From contig DAOUUS010000050.1 in the NCBI GenBank assembly GCA_030668065.1, forward strand, positions 1 to 8,899: DNA of 8,899 nucleotides, written 5' to 3'. Positions 1-5,983 of this stretch are shown here, piece by piece. Position numbers and translations under genes: made by a program. The notes below the pieces were generated by a model, which saw only the letters and a program-made list of their open reading frames with translations, was not told where the DNA came from and did no database searches. The stretch is from Candidatus Methanophagales archaeon (lineage in GTDB: Archaea; Halobacteriota; Syntropharchaeia; Alkanophagales; Methanospirareceae). The first letter of the stretch is position 1. Every line of letters begins with the position of its first letter.

Positions 1-130
1 GGAAATCGTTACCGAGTTCTACTTCGGCGTGCGTCCATAGCTCGATGCCAAATGCAGAGCCTTTGTAGGTTGCTATTGCATTTATTATTGTGCCTGCACC
101 GCTTGCTTTGCCGTAGCCTTTTGTGTGCAT
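1..130 (-). CDS. aroK: Archaeal shikimate kinase (GHMP family), 5' part only
   Basis: The first 43 codons of a minus-strand gene that runs off the left edge of the window. The translation begins MHTKGYGKASGAGTIINAIA and continues with ATYKGSAFGIELWTHAEVEL. The Ala/Ser-Gly-AGTIINAIAT..GSAFGI pattern is the N-terminus of archaeal shikimate kinases, which belong to the GHMP kinase superfamily and are unrelated to bacterial AroK. The enzyme phosphorylates shikimate with ATP in the chorismate pathway. The glycine-rich ATP loop lies beyond the edge and cannot be checked. The ATG at 128-130 is preceded on the minus strand by AAAGAGGAAAACAAAA, giving a GAGG Shine-Dalgarno at suitable spacing. It is downstream of ipk in the same orientation but 131 bp away, with its own TATA-like box, so it may be transcribed separately. 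Confidence 0.85.
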   Translation of the reverse strand, partial: MHTKGYGKASGAGTIINAIATYKGSAFGIELWTHAEVELGNDF

Positions 131-196
131 TTTTGTTTTCCTCTTTATTGGTTTTACCGGTTTCGCTTACAATAGTTATAGAGACTGGATACCCGC

Positions 197-206
197 TATA
201 AAATTG
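197..206 (-). promoter_or_regulatory. TATA-like box upstream of shikimate kinase
   Basis: On the minus strand this reads AATTTTATAG, an archaeal TATA-like element about 67-76 bp upstream of the aroK ATG. Initiation about 25 bp downstream would give a leader of roughly 40 nt carrying the GAGG ribosome site. It is the most convincing signal in the 131-bp spacer between ipk and aroK. Inferred from composition and spacing only. Confidence 0.35.
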
Positions 207-261
207 TTTCTTCTGTAATGCTCACGCGGCTAAACTTCCTTTTTGCCCTTATCCCCTGCAG

Positions 262-1029
262 TCATCCTGTTACCACAGTCCCGACCAAATCGTCATCACC
301 CCGCAAAAATTTAACGACATTCGAGTCTTTCGTAGCGTTAAAAAGAACAGCCCGGATTTTATAGCGAGCAGCAAGCTGTACCAATAACTCCACTTTCTCT
401 TTCATACCTCCGGTTACGTCCACGTGTTCCGAACCCGTTATATTCTGATTCTCCACATTCCGTAGCGTTAAGGTTCGTATCACCGCCCCCGAATCGTCCA
501 GAACACCATCAACATCAGTACCCACGCCAACCCGGCTCGCTTTGAATGCCTTAGCGGCATATACTACCAGTTGATCACCACTCACGATACAAAACCCGTC
601 TTTATCGTCTAAGATAATATCACCATGCAATACGGGGATTATACCATGTTTTAAAGCCAGTTCTATCTGGTCGTTTAGTTTATACACTATTTCCCCGCCT
701 TTTGAGATTACTGCACTGAGCGGATGCAGCGGTATCGCCTTCAGACCACAATCAGTCAAAGCAGACACCAGCAGCATGTTCAGCTTTTTTACCGCTTCGT
801 GCGTGATTAAAGCGTCTTTATGCTCTCGGGTCGCAAGATATACCTTCGCCTGTGGATGCCCGAACGACCCGGCACCATGTACAAGTATCAGATTTTTTCG
901 GTTTGCCCGTGCAATTTCTTGTGCGATTCGCTGTATCGTTGCCGGTCGTGGTTGCCGCAACTCGCCTTTTTTGGTTAAAACGCTACCGCCTATTTTTAGC
1001 ACGTATACTTCTTCGGGTGTTGTGGTCAT
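262..1029 (-). CDS. ipk: Isopentenyl phosphate kinase
   Basis: A 255-residue amino acid kinase family protein matching archaeal isopentenyl phosphate kinase in length and motifs. It phosphorylates isopentenyl phosphate to isopentenyl diphosphate with ATP, the last step of the archaeal mevalonate route to ether-lipid isoprenoids; it is cytosolic. Visible motifs are the N-terminal LKIGGSVLTKK (residues 11-21, with the phosphate-binding Lys12), HGAGSFGHP (51-59) whose last His (58) aligns with the substrate-binding His60 of the Methanocaldococcus jannaschii enzyme, LHGDIILDD (134-142), SGDQL (150-154), TDVDGVL (171-177) and DVTGGMKEK (204-212). The usual SGDD is SGDQ here, a small variation. The ATG is preceded by GAGAGG about 10 nt upstream. 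No frameshift or truncation. It faces away from the adjacent insertion remnant. Confidence 0.93.
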   Translation of the reverse strand: MTTTPEEVYVLKIGGSVLTKKGELRQPRPATIQRIAQEIARANRKNLILVHGAGSFGHPQAKVYLATREHKDALITHEAVKKLNMLLVSALTDCGLKAIPLHPLSAVISKGGEIVYKLNDQIELALKHGIIPVLHGDIILDDKDGFCIVSGDQLVVYAAKAFKASRVGVGTDVDGVLDDSGAVIRTLTLRNVENQNITGSEHVDVTGGMKEKVELLVQLAARYKIRAVLFNATKDSNVVKFLRGDDDLVGTVVTG

Positions 1030-1049
1030 GAATTAGCCTCTCGGTTGTA

Positions 1050-1064
1050 GTTTACTAAATAAAC
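1050..1064 (-). promoter_or_regulatory. AT-rich inverted repeat with TATA-like core upstream of ipk
   Basis: The plus strand reads GTTTACTAAATAAAC: perfect 5-bp arms (GTTTA/TAAAC) around a 5-bp centre. On the minus strand this gives GTTTATTTAGTAAAC, whose TTTATTTAG core resembles an archaeal TATA box about 25-35 bp upstream of the ipk ATG. A start about 25 bp downstream would leave almost no leader, which fits poorly with the GAGAGG ribosome site, so either the promoter lies further up or the repeat is an operator. Weak call. Confidence 0.25.
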
Positions 1065-1145
1065 AAACTCTTGCTTTTATTAAAGCCGGAAAAAATAGGT
1101 TCGTGTTTCCGTGTGAGCATCGTTTTATATCACATTGCTCATTTG

Positions 1146-1168
1146 TGTAGAGTCCCGAAATTATTTCG
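1146..1168 (+). repeat. Left terminal inverted repeat
   Basis: Begins TGTA and continues GAGTCCCGAAATTATTTCG (1150-1168). Its partner is at 1490-1512 on the opposite strand. Seventeen of the 19 inner positions match; the outer TGT also matches and one position between them does not. Confidence 0.8.
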
Positions 1169-1190
1169 TCAAGAAACTTCACCTCAACTT

Positions 1191-1481
1191 ATGGTTAAGC
1201 GAACAGATAAAAAGATCGAATGGGCCGTTGAGCAGGTAATCAACAACGGTGAAAGCACAGAGTTGGTTGCAGCGATATATGGTGTTTCAAGGAGAAGAAT
1301 ACCGCAATTGGTGCAATAAAATAGGAAACGGGGGCCTATGCTTGATAAGGCACTTAATCCGGACTACTTTGAAACTCCGAATGATGCATTTATCCGGAAA
1401 ATGAGATCTGAGAACACGCTTGGAATGTTCTTCGAGTGGTGTGAAAGGGAAGTAAGTTTATGGATAAGAAATGTCATATGA
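1191..1481 (+). pseudogene. Transposase remnant: HTH N-terminus and C-terminal tail, DDE core deleted
   Basis: One reading frame runs from ATG 1191 to TGA 1481 with a single in-frame TAA at 1317-1319. The first 42 codons encode a transposase-type helix-turn-helix: Lys/Arg-rich start, then NNGESTELVAAIYGVSRRRI, where VAAIYGVSRRRI is the turn and recognition helix. A Pro in IPQL just after the recognition helix is odd and may be a further mutation. After the stop, still in frame, come ALNPDYFETPNDAFIRKM and a short tail. ETP..AF.RKM resembles the C-terminal end of archaeal IS481-like transposases, after the RPH..L motif. The retained frame across the junction indicates a clean internal deletion plus a nonsense codon. 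The segment 1338-1481 could make a 47-residue peptide from its own ATG, but there is no reason to think it does. Confidence 0.65.
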
Positions 1482-1489
1482 ATAGTACG

Positions 1490-1512
1490 CGAAATAATAT
1501 CAGGACTCAACA
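1490..1512 (-). repeat. Right terminal inverted repeat
   Basis: Read on the minus strand this begins TGTT and continues GAGTCCTGATATTATTTCG, the mate of 1146-1168. It ends only 9 bp before the first possible ATG (1522) of the nuclease gene, so the element's edge may lie in that gene's promoter region; the AAATAATATC inside the repeat could act as a TATA-like sequence for it, which is speculation. Confidence 0.8.
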
Positions 1513-1572
1513 TTTTCTTGTATGAAAAACAGCAACCATTGGTTGCAGAAATTAGCTGGAGCAGATGGTGGT

Positions 1573-2639
1573 ATGAGTGAAGAAAACATCACATTAAAGG
1601 AGCAGGCATCCATAGATACCACATACAAGAGCATAAAAGCGATATTAGAAAAAGCATGTAGCACTGCTTACCGTGCTGTTAATTTTGCTATGGTTCAGGC
1701 TTACTGGGGTATAGGCAGAATCATCATTGAAGAAGAGCAAAAAGGGGCTGAGCGGGCTAAATATGGAAAGGAACTGATTAAGGAAGTTTCCAGAAGGCTT
1801 ACACGAGATTATGGGCGAGGGTTCACAGAGAGGAATCTCTGGTACATGAGGGATTTTTATCTGACTTTTCCAAAAGTGAACGCACTGCGTGCAGAATTGA
1901 CATGGACTCATTACCGCCTTCTTTTGAAAGCAGATAAAGAAGAAGCGAGGAACTTTTACATGCTGGAATCCGTCAAGAATAATTGGAGCACTCGGGTACT
2001 GGAACGGCAGATAAATTCTCTTCTGTACGAGCGGCTCGCATTGAGTAAAGACCGCGAAAAGGTGCTGGAGCTATCACAAAGGGGCAGGTAATACAGGAGC
2101 CGAAGGATATTGTCAAAGACCCTTATGTACTGGAATTTCTGGACTTGAAAGAGAATAGGAAATTTCTGGAAAAGGACCTGGAGCACGCTTTGATAGATGA
2201 ATTGCAGACGTTTTTACTTGAGCTCGGCAAAGGTTTCTCGTTTGTTGCACGGCAAAGACGAATCACTGTTGATGGCGACCACTATTACATTGACCTTGTC
2301 TTTTACAATTACGTTTTGAAATGTTTTATGCTTATTGATTTGAAGGTTGGTAAGCTCACACATCAGGACATCGGGCAGATGGACTTTTATGTGCACTACT
2401 TCGAGAAAGAGGAGAGATTGGTAGGTGATAATCCATCTATCGGGTTGATTCTTTGTAGTGATAAGAATGAGACGATGGTGAGGTATACGCTGCTTGAGGA
2501 TAGTAAGCAGATATTCGCGTCTAAATACAAGTTGTATCTGCCGACTGAAGATGAGCTGAAAAAGGAATTGGAGCGAGAGAGGGAGATGCTGGAGATGGAG
2601 AGGCGGTTGGGGGAGGATAAAGAAGGACGGGGAAGGTAA
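1573..2639 (+). pseudogene. DUF1016/YhcG-type PDDEXK nuclease, broken by a one-base frameshift
   Basis: Two adjacent frames together make one DUF1016 protein. The first frame (to TAA 2089-2091) holds the N-terminal DUF1016_N domain: AYWGIGRIIIEEEQ, YGKELIKEVSRRLTRDYGRG, LTWTHYRLLL and NNWSTRVLERQINSLLYERL. The second, open from about 2085 in another phase to TAA 2637-2639, continues without loss (VIQEPKDIVKDPYVLEFL) into the PDDEXK nuclease half, with the catalytic-type Asp in YYIDLVFYN and the D-x-K of LIDLKVGKL, then QIFASKYKLYLPTEDEL. Restoring one base in the GGGG run at 2081-2084 gives about 355 residues, the family's normal length. The start at ATG 1573 (MSEEN) fits the family better than ATG 1522, which lacks a ribosome site. 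Such proteins often lie inside type I restriction-modification loci, as here. A sequencing error in the G run is an alternative to true inactivation. Confidence 0.8.
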
Positions 2640-2656
2640 ACGAAGAATGGGAAAAG

Positions 2657-3079
2657 GTGAAGTTGGGAGATGTTGTGGAAATAAATAAGAAATCTATTGA
2701 CAAAAATTTCCTCTATAAAGAGATTGAATATATTGATATTTCGTCAGTAGGCACAGGACAATTATTAGAAACAGCAATATACGGAGTAAAAAGTGCACCA
2801 AGTAGAGCAAGACGACTTGTTAATGACAAAGACACTAGGGGTAGTGGAACAATATTCAAGTCAGTGACAAAGGATGATATGTATGGGCTTAAAATTCTTG
2901 TTCCGCCGGAAACACTGCGCAAAGGCTTCGAAGAGATCATTGCTCCGATCTTTGCAGAACTCAAAAACTTAATCGTCAGAAACGTCAATCTCCGTCATAC
3001 CCGTGACCTACTTTTGCCAAAGCTAATTTCTGGCGAAGTGGATGAGTTGAAGATTGAAACTGGAGGGTTAGTAGAATGA
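2657..3079 (+). pseudogene. hsdS: Type I restriction-modification specificity subunit, internally deleted
   Basis: About 140 codons where HsdS normally has about 400. The beginning, VKLGDVVEINKKSID with YIDISSVGTGQL and PSRARRLVNDKDT, is the opening of a target recognition domain. It then jumps in frame, around codons 60-62 (near 2836-2842), to GSGTIFKSVTKDDMYGLKIL (codons 62-81) and the conserved helix and tail typical of the HsdS C-terminus, ending RHTRDLLLPKLISGEVDEL. The interior of the recognition domain(s) is missing, so DNA specificity is presumably lost. The start is also doubtful: the conserved lead-in NEEWEKVKLGD is readable in frame from 2639, but the frame has no ATG after the TAA at 2618-2620, leaving GTG 2657 inside the conserved region. 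Its TGA overlaps the ATG of the methyltransferase. Confidence 0.75.
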
Positions 3080-4206
3080 CAGAAACCAGAAGTATTTTTT
3101 GGGAGATTGCTAACGAACTGCGTGGACATGGGCCTGTTGATCCTTTGCGTATTCTACAAACAGCCAAAGCCCGAGGCGTAACATTTGACCTGGAAGATGT
3201 ACGCTTGCTATTTGCAATGAATCGAAAATCTGATTTTCTTTGCCCCAGATTCATCCCTACTTTCATCGCTGCTTACCTTAAAGATATGGCACCCAATTCA
3301 ATCCTTGATGTATGGGCTGGAATCGGTGCAATGGTGGCTCCTATTGTGCAAGAGTTAGTGTCAACAAAAGCAATTGCTCTAGAACAAAATCATGAGGCTT
3401 ATGAAATTGCACGTCTACTTGGGCACGAAACCGGAATCGAGTGGCACCTTGGATTTCCACCACATATGATGGATGAGATTAAACTTAGTTTCGACGTCAT
3501 CATAGGAAGTCTGCCTTGGAATTGGAAGCCTCAATCCTTGACATTTTCATTGGATGGGAAGGATATAGAGATCCATGATGATAAAGATAAACTTCTAATC
3601 CTCAAAGCTTCTCAATTGTTGTCCCCGGGAGGTGTTGGCTTTTTCATAACAAGTCCAAGCTTTATCATGAAACGTGGAAAGCGCACAGTATATGCTAATC
3701 TCTCACGTTTTGGCCTGTTTATTGATGCAATTCTGTCACTGCCCAGTGGAACGTTTTCAGGTACGTCATTGAGTGGGTTGTTGGTGATTATTCGGAAACA
3801 AAAACCTGAACAACTTTTTGTAGGGGAACTATCATCTAATTTGACTTCTAATGATGTTTTACTTAAGAATTTAAAAGCGCGAAAAAAAGGTAAAGTTCTA
3901 GAGCTTGGCACACTCGTTAAAACAGAAGAGTTCATCTCATTTCAGGCATTGATCTATGAGTATGAAATTAAGGAACTCGTTCGCCGATTAGGGTTTCCAC
4001 CAACCCCACTTGATGATCTCGCAACTGAAATAAATCTAGTTAGACTATCATCGCCAGATGCTTTCGTGGATCATCCAAATACGTTGTATTTGCCACTGAT
4101 TGGTGAATCACCTGCAGTTTCGTCCTTGGCAGACATTAAGTTGAAACACCACAATTACGCGCAGATTGTTGTTGATGGCACCCCACTACTTGAGTGTGGG
4201 TGTTAA
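3076..4206 (+). CDS. HsdM-like N6-adenine DNA methyltransferase, divergent and probably C-terminally truncated
   Basis: A 376-residue class I SAM-dependent methyltransferase. Motif I is ILDVWAGIGAM (76-86), the acidic motif II position is Glu103 in ALEQN, and the catalytic motif IV position reads GSLPWNW (144-150) in place of NPP(Y/F/W). Downstream, LLSPGGVGFFITSPSF (181-196) and LSLPSGTFSGTSLSGLLVII (220-239) follow the pattern of type I/HsdM N6-adenine methylases. Residues 335-366 (NTLYLPLIGESPA, LKHHNYAQIVVD) look like the opening of a recognition-type domain that breaks off after ten more residues (GTPLLECGC), suggesting 3' loss. The ATG overlaps the hsdS stop (ATGA), implying translational coupling. 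With SLPW instead of NPPW and no hsdR beside it, activity is uncertain. A non-DNA methyltransferase cannot be excluded. Confidence 0.7.
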   Translation: MTETRSIFWEIANELRGHGPVDPLRILQTAKARGVTFDLEDVRLLFAMNRKSDFLCPRFIPTFIAAYLKDMAPNSILDVWAGIGAMVAPIVQELVSTKAIALEQNHEAYEIARLLGHETGIEWHLGFPPHMMDEIKLSFDVIIGSLPWNWKPQSLTFSLDGKDIEIHDDKDKLLILKASQLLSPGGVGFFITSPSFIMKRGKRTVYANLSRFGLFIDAILSLPSGTFSGTSLSGLLVIIRKQKPEQLFVGELSSNLTSNDVLLKNLKARKKGKVLELGTLVKTEEFISFQALIYEYEIKELVRRLGFPPTPLDDLATEINLVRLSSPDAFVDHPNTLYLPLIGESPAVSSLADIKLKHHNYAQIVVDGTPLLECGC

Positions 4207-4209
4207 AAT

Positions 4210-4232
4210 AACCAGCTTAAATGAGCTTGGTT
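4210..4232 (+). other. Hairpin just after the methyltransferase stop
   Basis: AACCAGCT, loop TAAATG, then AGCT-T-GGTT: an 8-bp stem with one bulged T, starting 3 nt after the TAA. It could mark the 3' end of the island transcript or be a scar of the 3' deletion. No U-run follows, so it is not a classical intrinsic terminator. Confidence 0.35.
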
Positions 4233-4252
4233 GCCGATAAAATTGATTTTCA

Positions 4253-4480
4253 ATGTGCTTTATCCGTAGACCCACACTTATCTACCGGGGTGCCACGGAA
4301 TGCAGAAAAGAATTCGACAGTGACGTAGGCGAAATCTCTTTTCCCATAGAAGAAAACCGTCCTCGTTTTGAAAAGGACATTGTGTGTCCCAGATGCGGTA
4401 TTTTAACCATGGATGAAGTCGAACTGACAGAACTTGGGCAAACGGAATTAGGAGCAGTTTTCTTTGCGGGGCGGGAATAA
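4253..4480 (+). CDS. Small Cys-containing protein, possible zinc ribbon, function unknown
   Basis: A 75-residue frame that I do not recognise by name. It has a C-terminal knuckle IVCPRCGILTMDEVELTELG (residues 42-61, Cys44 and Cys47), and Cys2 and Cys17 in the N-terminal part, so a zinc-ribbon fold is possible. Arg5 (CGT) sits three residues after Cys2, exactly where a second CxxC cysteine would lie, and is one transition from Cys (TGT); this may be a damaged ribbon. The acidic, non-repetitive composition and the CPRCG knuckle favour a real or recently real gene over a chance frame, and an overlapping minus-strand frame looks like a shadow. There is no clear ribosome site before ATG 4253, and an in-frame TGA at 4244 rules out an earlier start. 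It lies at the right edge of the degraded island. Confidence 0.45.
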   Translation: MCFIRRPTLIYRGATECRKEFDSDVGEISFPIEENRPRFEKDIVCPRCGILTMDEVELTELGQTELGAVFFAGRE

Positions 4481-4592
4481 AATAATTCAATCAAATTATC
4501 TGATGTTCTGACTTTATCAACAATGACTGGCTCCTGGAGACTATCCTACTGGCTAAAGCGACATGTCCAAGTGTCCCTCATGTATTATTTTG

Positions 4593-5735
4593 TCAACCGC
4601 TACTAACTAAGTCCGCAGTACCAACAGCACCAAAAGCTTTAAAGAACAGCATTGCTTCTGCGTACGCTTTAGCTTCTAGCTCTCGTGTCGTATCGTCGGA
4701 AACGCTGTATATCCGGTCCTTAAATACCGTTATTGCGAATTTACTGTACTTCCCAAAAATCTCGTCATTCTTCGTTATGCCTTTCTTTGCTGCTTCGTCT
4801 CGGTATTCTTTCAAAGTCCAGTCCCATATGTCTTCGTATAGCTCAGGTTCAAATATCTCTAATACTTCCCATACCAGATTCATCCAGAACGTGCCTACAT
4901 TACCTTTTAGTATCAGCCCTTTCGGGAACTTCGTACTTATGAACTTAAGCGGGGTACCGGTAATACCATGCTGTGCAATTCGCACGTTAAGCGGTTCTAT
5001 TGCCTTCGCTATCTCCACCGTTCGTTCTATATTTATTGACACCTGTTCAATGAGATTGCCTTGCGCATCATATATATTGCCATGTGTTGACCCATTTGCA
5101 ATAGCCAGCACCTGCGGATAAATGTCCCGCTTGTGAAGTTCGGTAATATACGTAGTCGCCTCATCTACCGTTGTAAGGACCAATCCATCTTTATCCTTCT
5201 TCCCTATCTCGCCCACCTCTACTTCTAAGCCAAACTCTCTGCCCGCCATCTTTTCCTTAATGAAGTTCGCAAGTACTGTGGTCACATCAATATTCCGCTC
5301 CAGTTCCTCCAAAGTCGTTTTTCCACTCAGGTCAAACAAAAAAGAAGCGTCTATCGCAAATGACGTGTATCCAGCCGCAATTTGTGCCTCTATTAATTCC
5401 TTCACGACCTTTAGCTCTTCTTCCGTACCGTACTTTACCGTTATGTGGTCTGCATGTAGAGCCCACGTACCAAACCCCACGTCATTCGCAATCTCGCAAA
5501 CGGCATTCGAGAACTCCTGCGGTGTCAATCCGGTATATCCGCCCTTCAAATCGCACTCTGATTTCGCAAGCTCGAATATAACGGCTGCACTCAAATCTTT
5601 CGCTGCTCGGAATATGCCTTTTGCAACTCCGTGCACGATCCTGGTATTTGCAGCCATTATTAGCCCTTCTGTATTGTACAAAGCACCGAACATTTTATTC
5701 CCGGCTATTGGTCCAAATTCGCCCCTTTCTTCCAT
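4593..5735 (-). CDS. fba: Class II (zinc-dependent) fructose-bisphosphate aldolase family protein
   Basis: A 380-residue TIM-barrel aldolase of the class II family, which cleaves or forms fructose 1,6-bisphosphate from dihydroxyacetone phosphate and glyceraldehyde 3-phosphate. Active-site candidates are in the right order: ALHADHIT (92-99) with catalytic-type Asp96 and zinc-type His97, FAIDASFLFDLSGKT (126-140), EVEVGEIG (171-178) with conserved glutamates, NGSTHGNIY (214-222) with zinc-type His218, and AQHGITGTP (254-262) with the third zinc-type His256 and a phosphate-binding glycine turn. It is somewhat longer than many members (280-360 residues) and the motifs deviate from the bacterial consensus, so a related ketose-bisphosphate substrate is possible. 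The ATG has AAAGGAG about 13 nt and GGAAG directly upstream. It is divergent from pfkA, consistent with a shared role in glycolysis or gluconeogenesis. Confidence 0.85.
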   Translation of the reverse strand: MEERGEFGPIAGNKMFGALYNTEGLIMAANTRIVHGVAKGIFRAAKDLSAAVIFELAKSECDLKGGYTGLTPQEFSNAVCEIANDVGFGTWALHADHITVKYGTEEELKVVKELIEAQIAAGYTSFAIDASFLFDLSGKTTLEELERNIDVTTVLANFIKEKMAGREFGLEVEVGEIGKKDKDGLVLTTVDEATTYITELHKRDIYPQVLAIANGSTHGNIYDAQGNLIEQVSINIERTVEIAKAIEPLNVRIAQHGITGTPLKFISTKFPKGLILKGNVGTFWMNLVWEVLEIFEPELYEDIWDWTLKEYRDEAAKKGITKNDEIFGKYSKFAITVFKDRIYSVSDDTTRELEAKAYAEAMLFFKAFGAVGTADLVSSG

Positions 5736-5790
5736 CTTCCTTTTTTACTCCTTTTAAACTAAAGTTGAATGTCCCTTTAATTTTGCCAGC

Positions 5791-5803
5791 ATATTATATA
5801 TTA
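5791..5803 (-). promoter_or_regulatory. TATA-like box for the aldolase gene
   Basis: A run of A and T reading ATATTATATATTA on the plus strand lies 56-68 bp upstream of the aldolase ATG. Archaeal initiation about 25 bp downstream would give a leader of about 30-40 nt containing AAAGGAG. Assigned on composition and position only. Confidence 0.4.
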
Positions 5804-5927
5804 TTCCTGTACAGTAAAAAGAGAGTATAGTAAAAAAGCTTTCGTGATTGTTGACAGTAAGCGTTACAAATCCGTTATACTCTACCCAAATATACAAATA
5901 GCCATAGCTGTCCCAGTTGTGGTTGTC

Positions 5928-5957
5928 TGTAAAGGTACCTTTTTTTATATGTAAAGG
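5928..5957 (+). promoter_or_regulatory. pfkA promoter region: palindrome, direct repeat and TATA-like box
   Basis: Contains a 12-bp perfect palindrome AAAGGTACCTTT (5931-5942) immediately before the TATA-like TTTTTATATG (5942-5951). The octamer TGTAAAGG occurs at 5928-5935 and again at 5950-5957, 22 bp apart (about two helical turns), flanking the TATA-like box. The pfkA ATG follows at 5984 with the strong ribosome site AGGGGAAGGG at 5971-5980. The arrangement suggests an operator acting on pfkA, perhaps also on the divergent aldolase gene. The rest of the 248-bp spacer (5736-5983) shows nothing I can assign. Confidence 0.4.
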
Positions 5958-5983
5958 CTTGCTATTATTAAGGGGAAGGGAAA

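Larger units (their letters stand above)
1146..1512 (+). mobile_element. 367-bp internally deleted insertion element, IS481-like ends
   Basis: The segment is bounded by 23-bp imperfect terminal inverted repeats (20 of 23 positions match) that start with TGT and end with ACA, the terminal trinucleotides usual for the IS3/IS481 group. The left ATG of the transposase remnant lies 22 bp inside the left repeat. Between the ends are only the N-terminal helix-turn-helix and a C-terminal tail of a transposase; the DDE core, several hundred bp in a full element of about 1 kb, is missing. No exact target-site duplication is visible: flanks are ATTTG on the left and TTTTC on the right. It therefore looks like an old, non-autonomous derivative. 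The family name rests on end sequence and the transposase scraps, not on a database match. Confidence 0.7.

Noticed and set aside
1114..1141. TGAGCA...TGCTCA 6-bp inverted repeat with a 16-bp spacer, just outside the insertion remnant
   Set aside because: Short arms, AT-rich setting, and expected by chance; no gene placement supports an operator.
1071..1190. Upstream extension of the HTH frame, giving an 82-residue protein
   Set aside because: It crosses the left terminal inverted repeat and leaves the mobile element. The natural start is ATG 1191, just inside the repeat.
1338..1481. Separate 47-residue gene
   Set aside because: It is in frame with the HTH upstream and inside the right TIR, and its sequence resembles a transposase C-terminus, so it was treated as part of the transposase pseudogene.
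2079..2091. Programmed -1 frameshifting in the DUF1016 gene
   Set aside because: The CAA-AGG-GGC register does not form an X_XXY_YYZ slippery site, and DUF1016 proteins are not known to need recoding; a one-base deletion explains it more simply.
4481..4592. Possible terminator between the small Cys protein and the aldolase 3' end (ACATG at 4561-4565 with CATGT at 4579-4583)
   Set aside because: A 5-bp stem with a 13-nt loop and no T-run on the appropriate strand; not supportable.
5260..5757. 165-codon plus-strand open frame opposite the aldolase gene
   Set aside because: Antisense shadow: Ser/Phe-rich composition, no motifs, and the minus strand encodes a clear aldolase.
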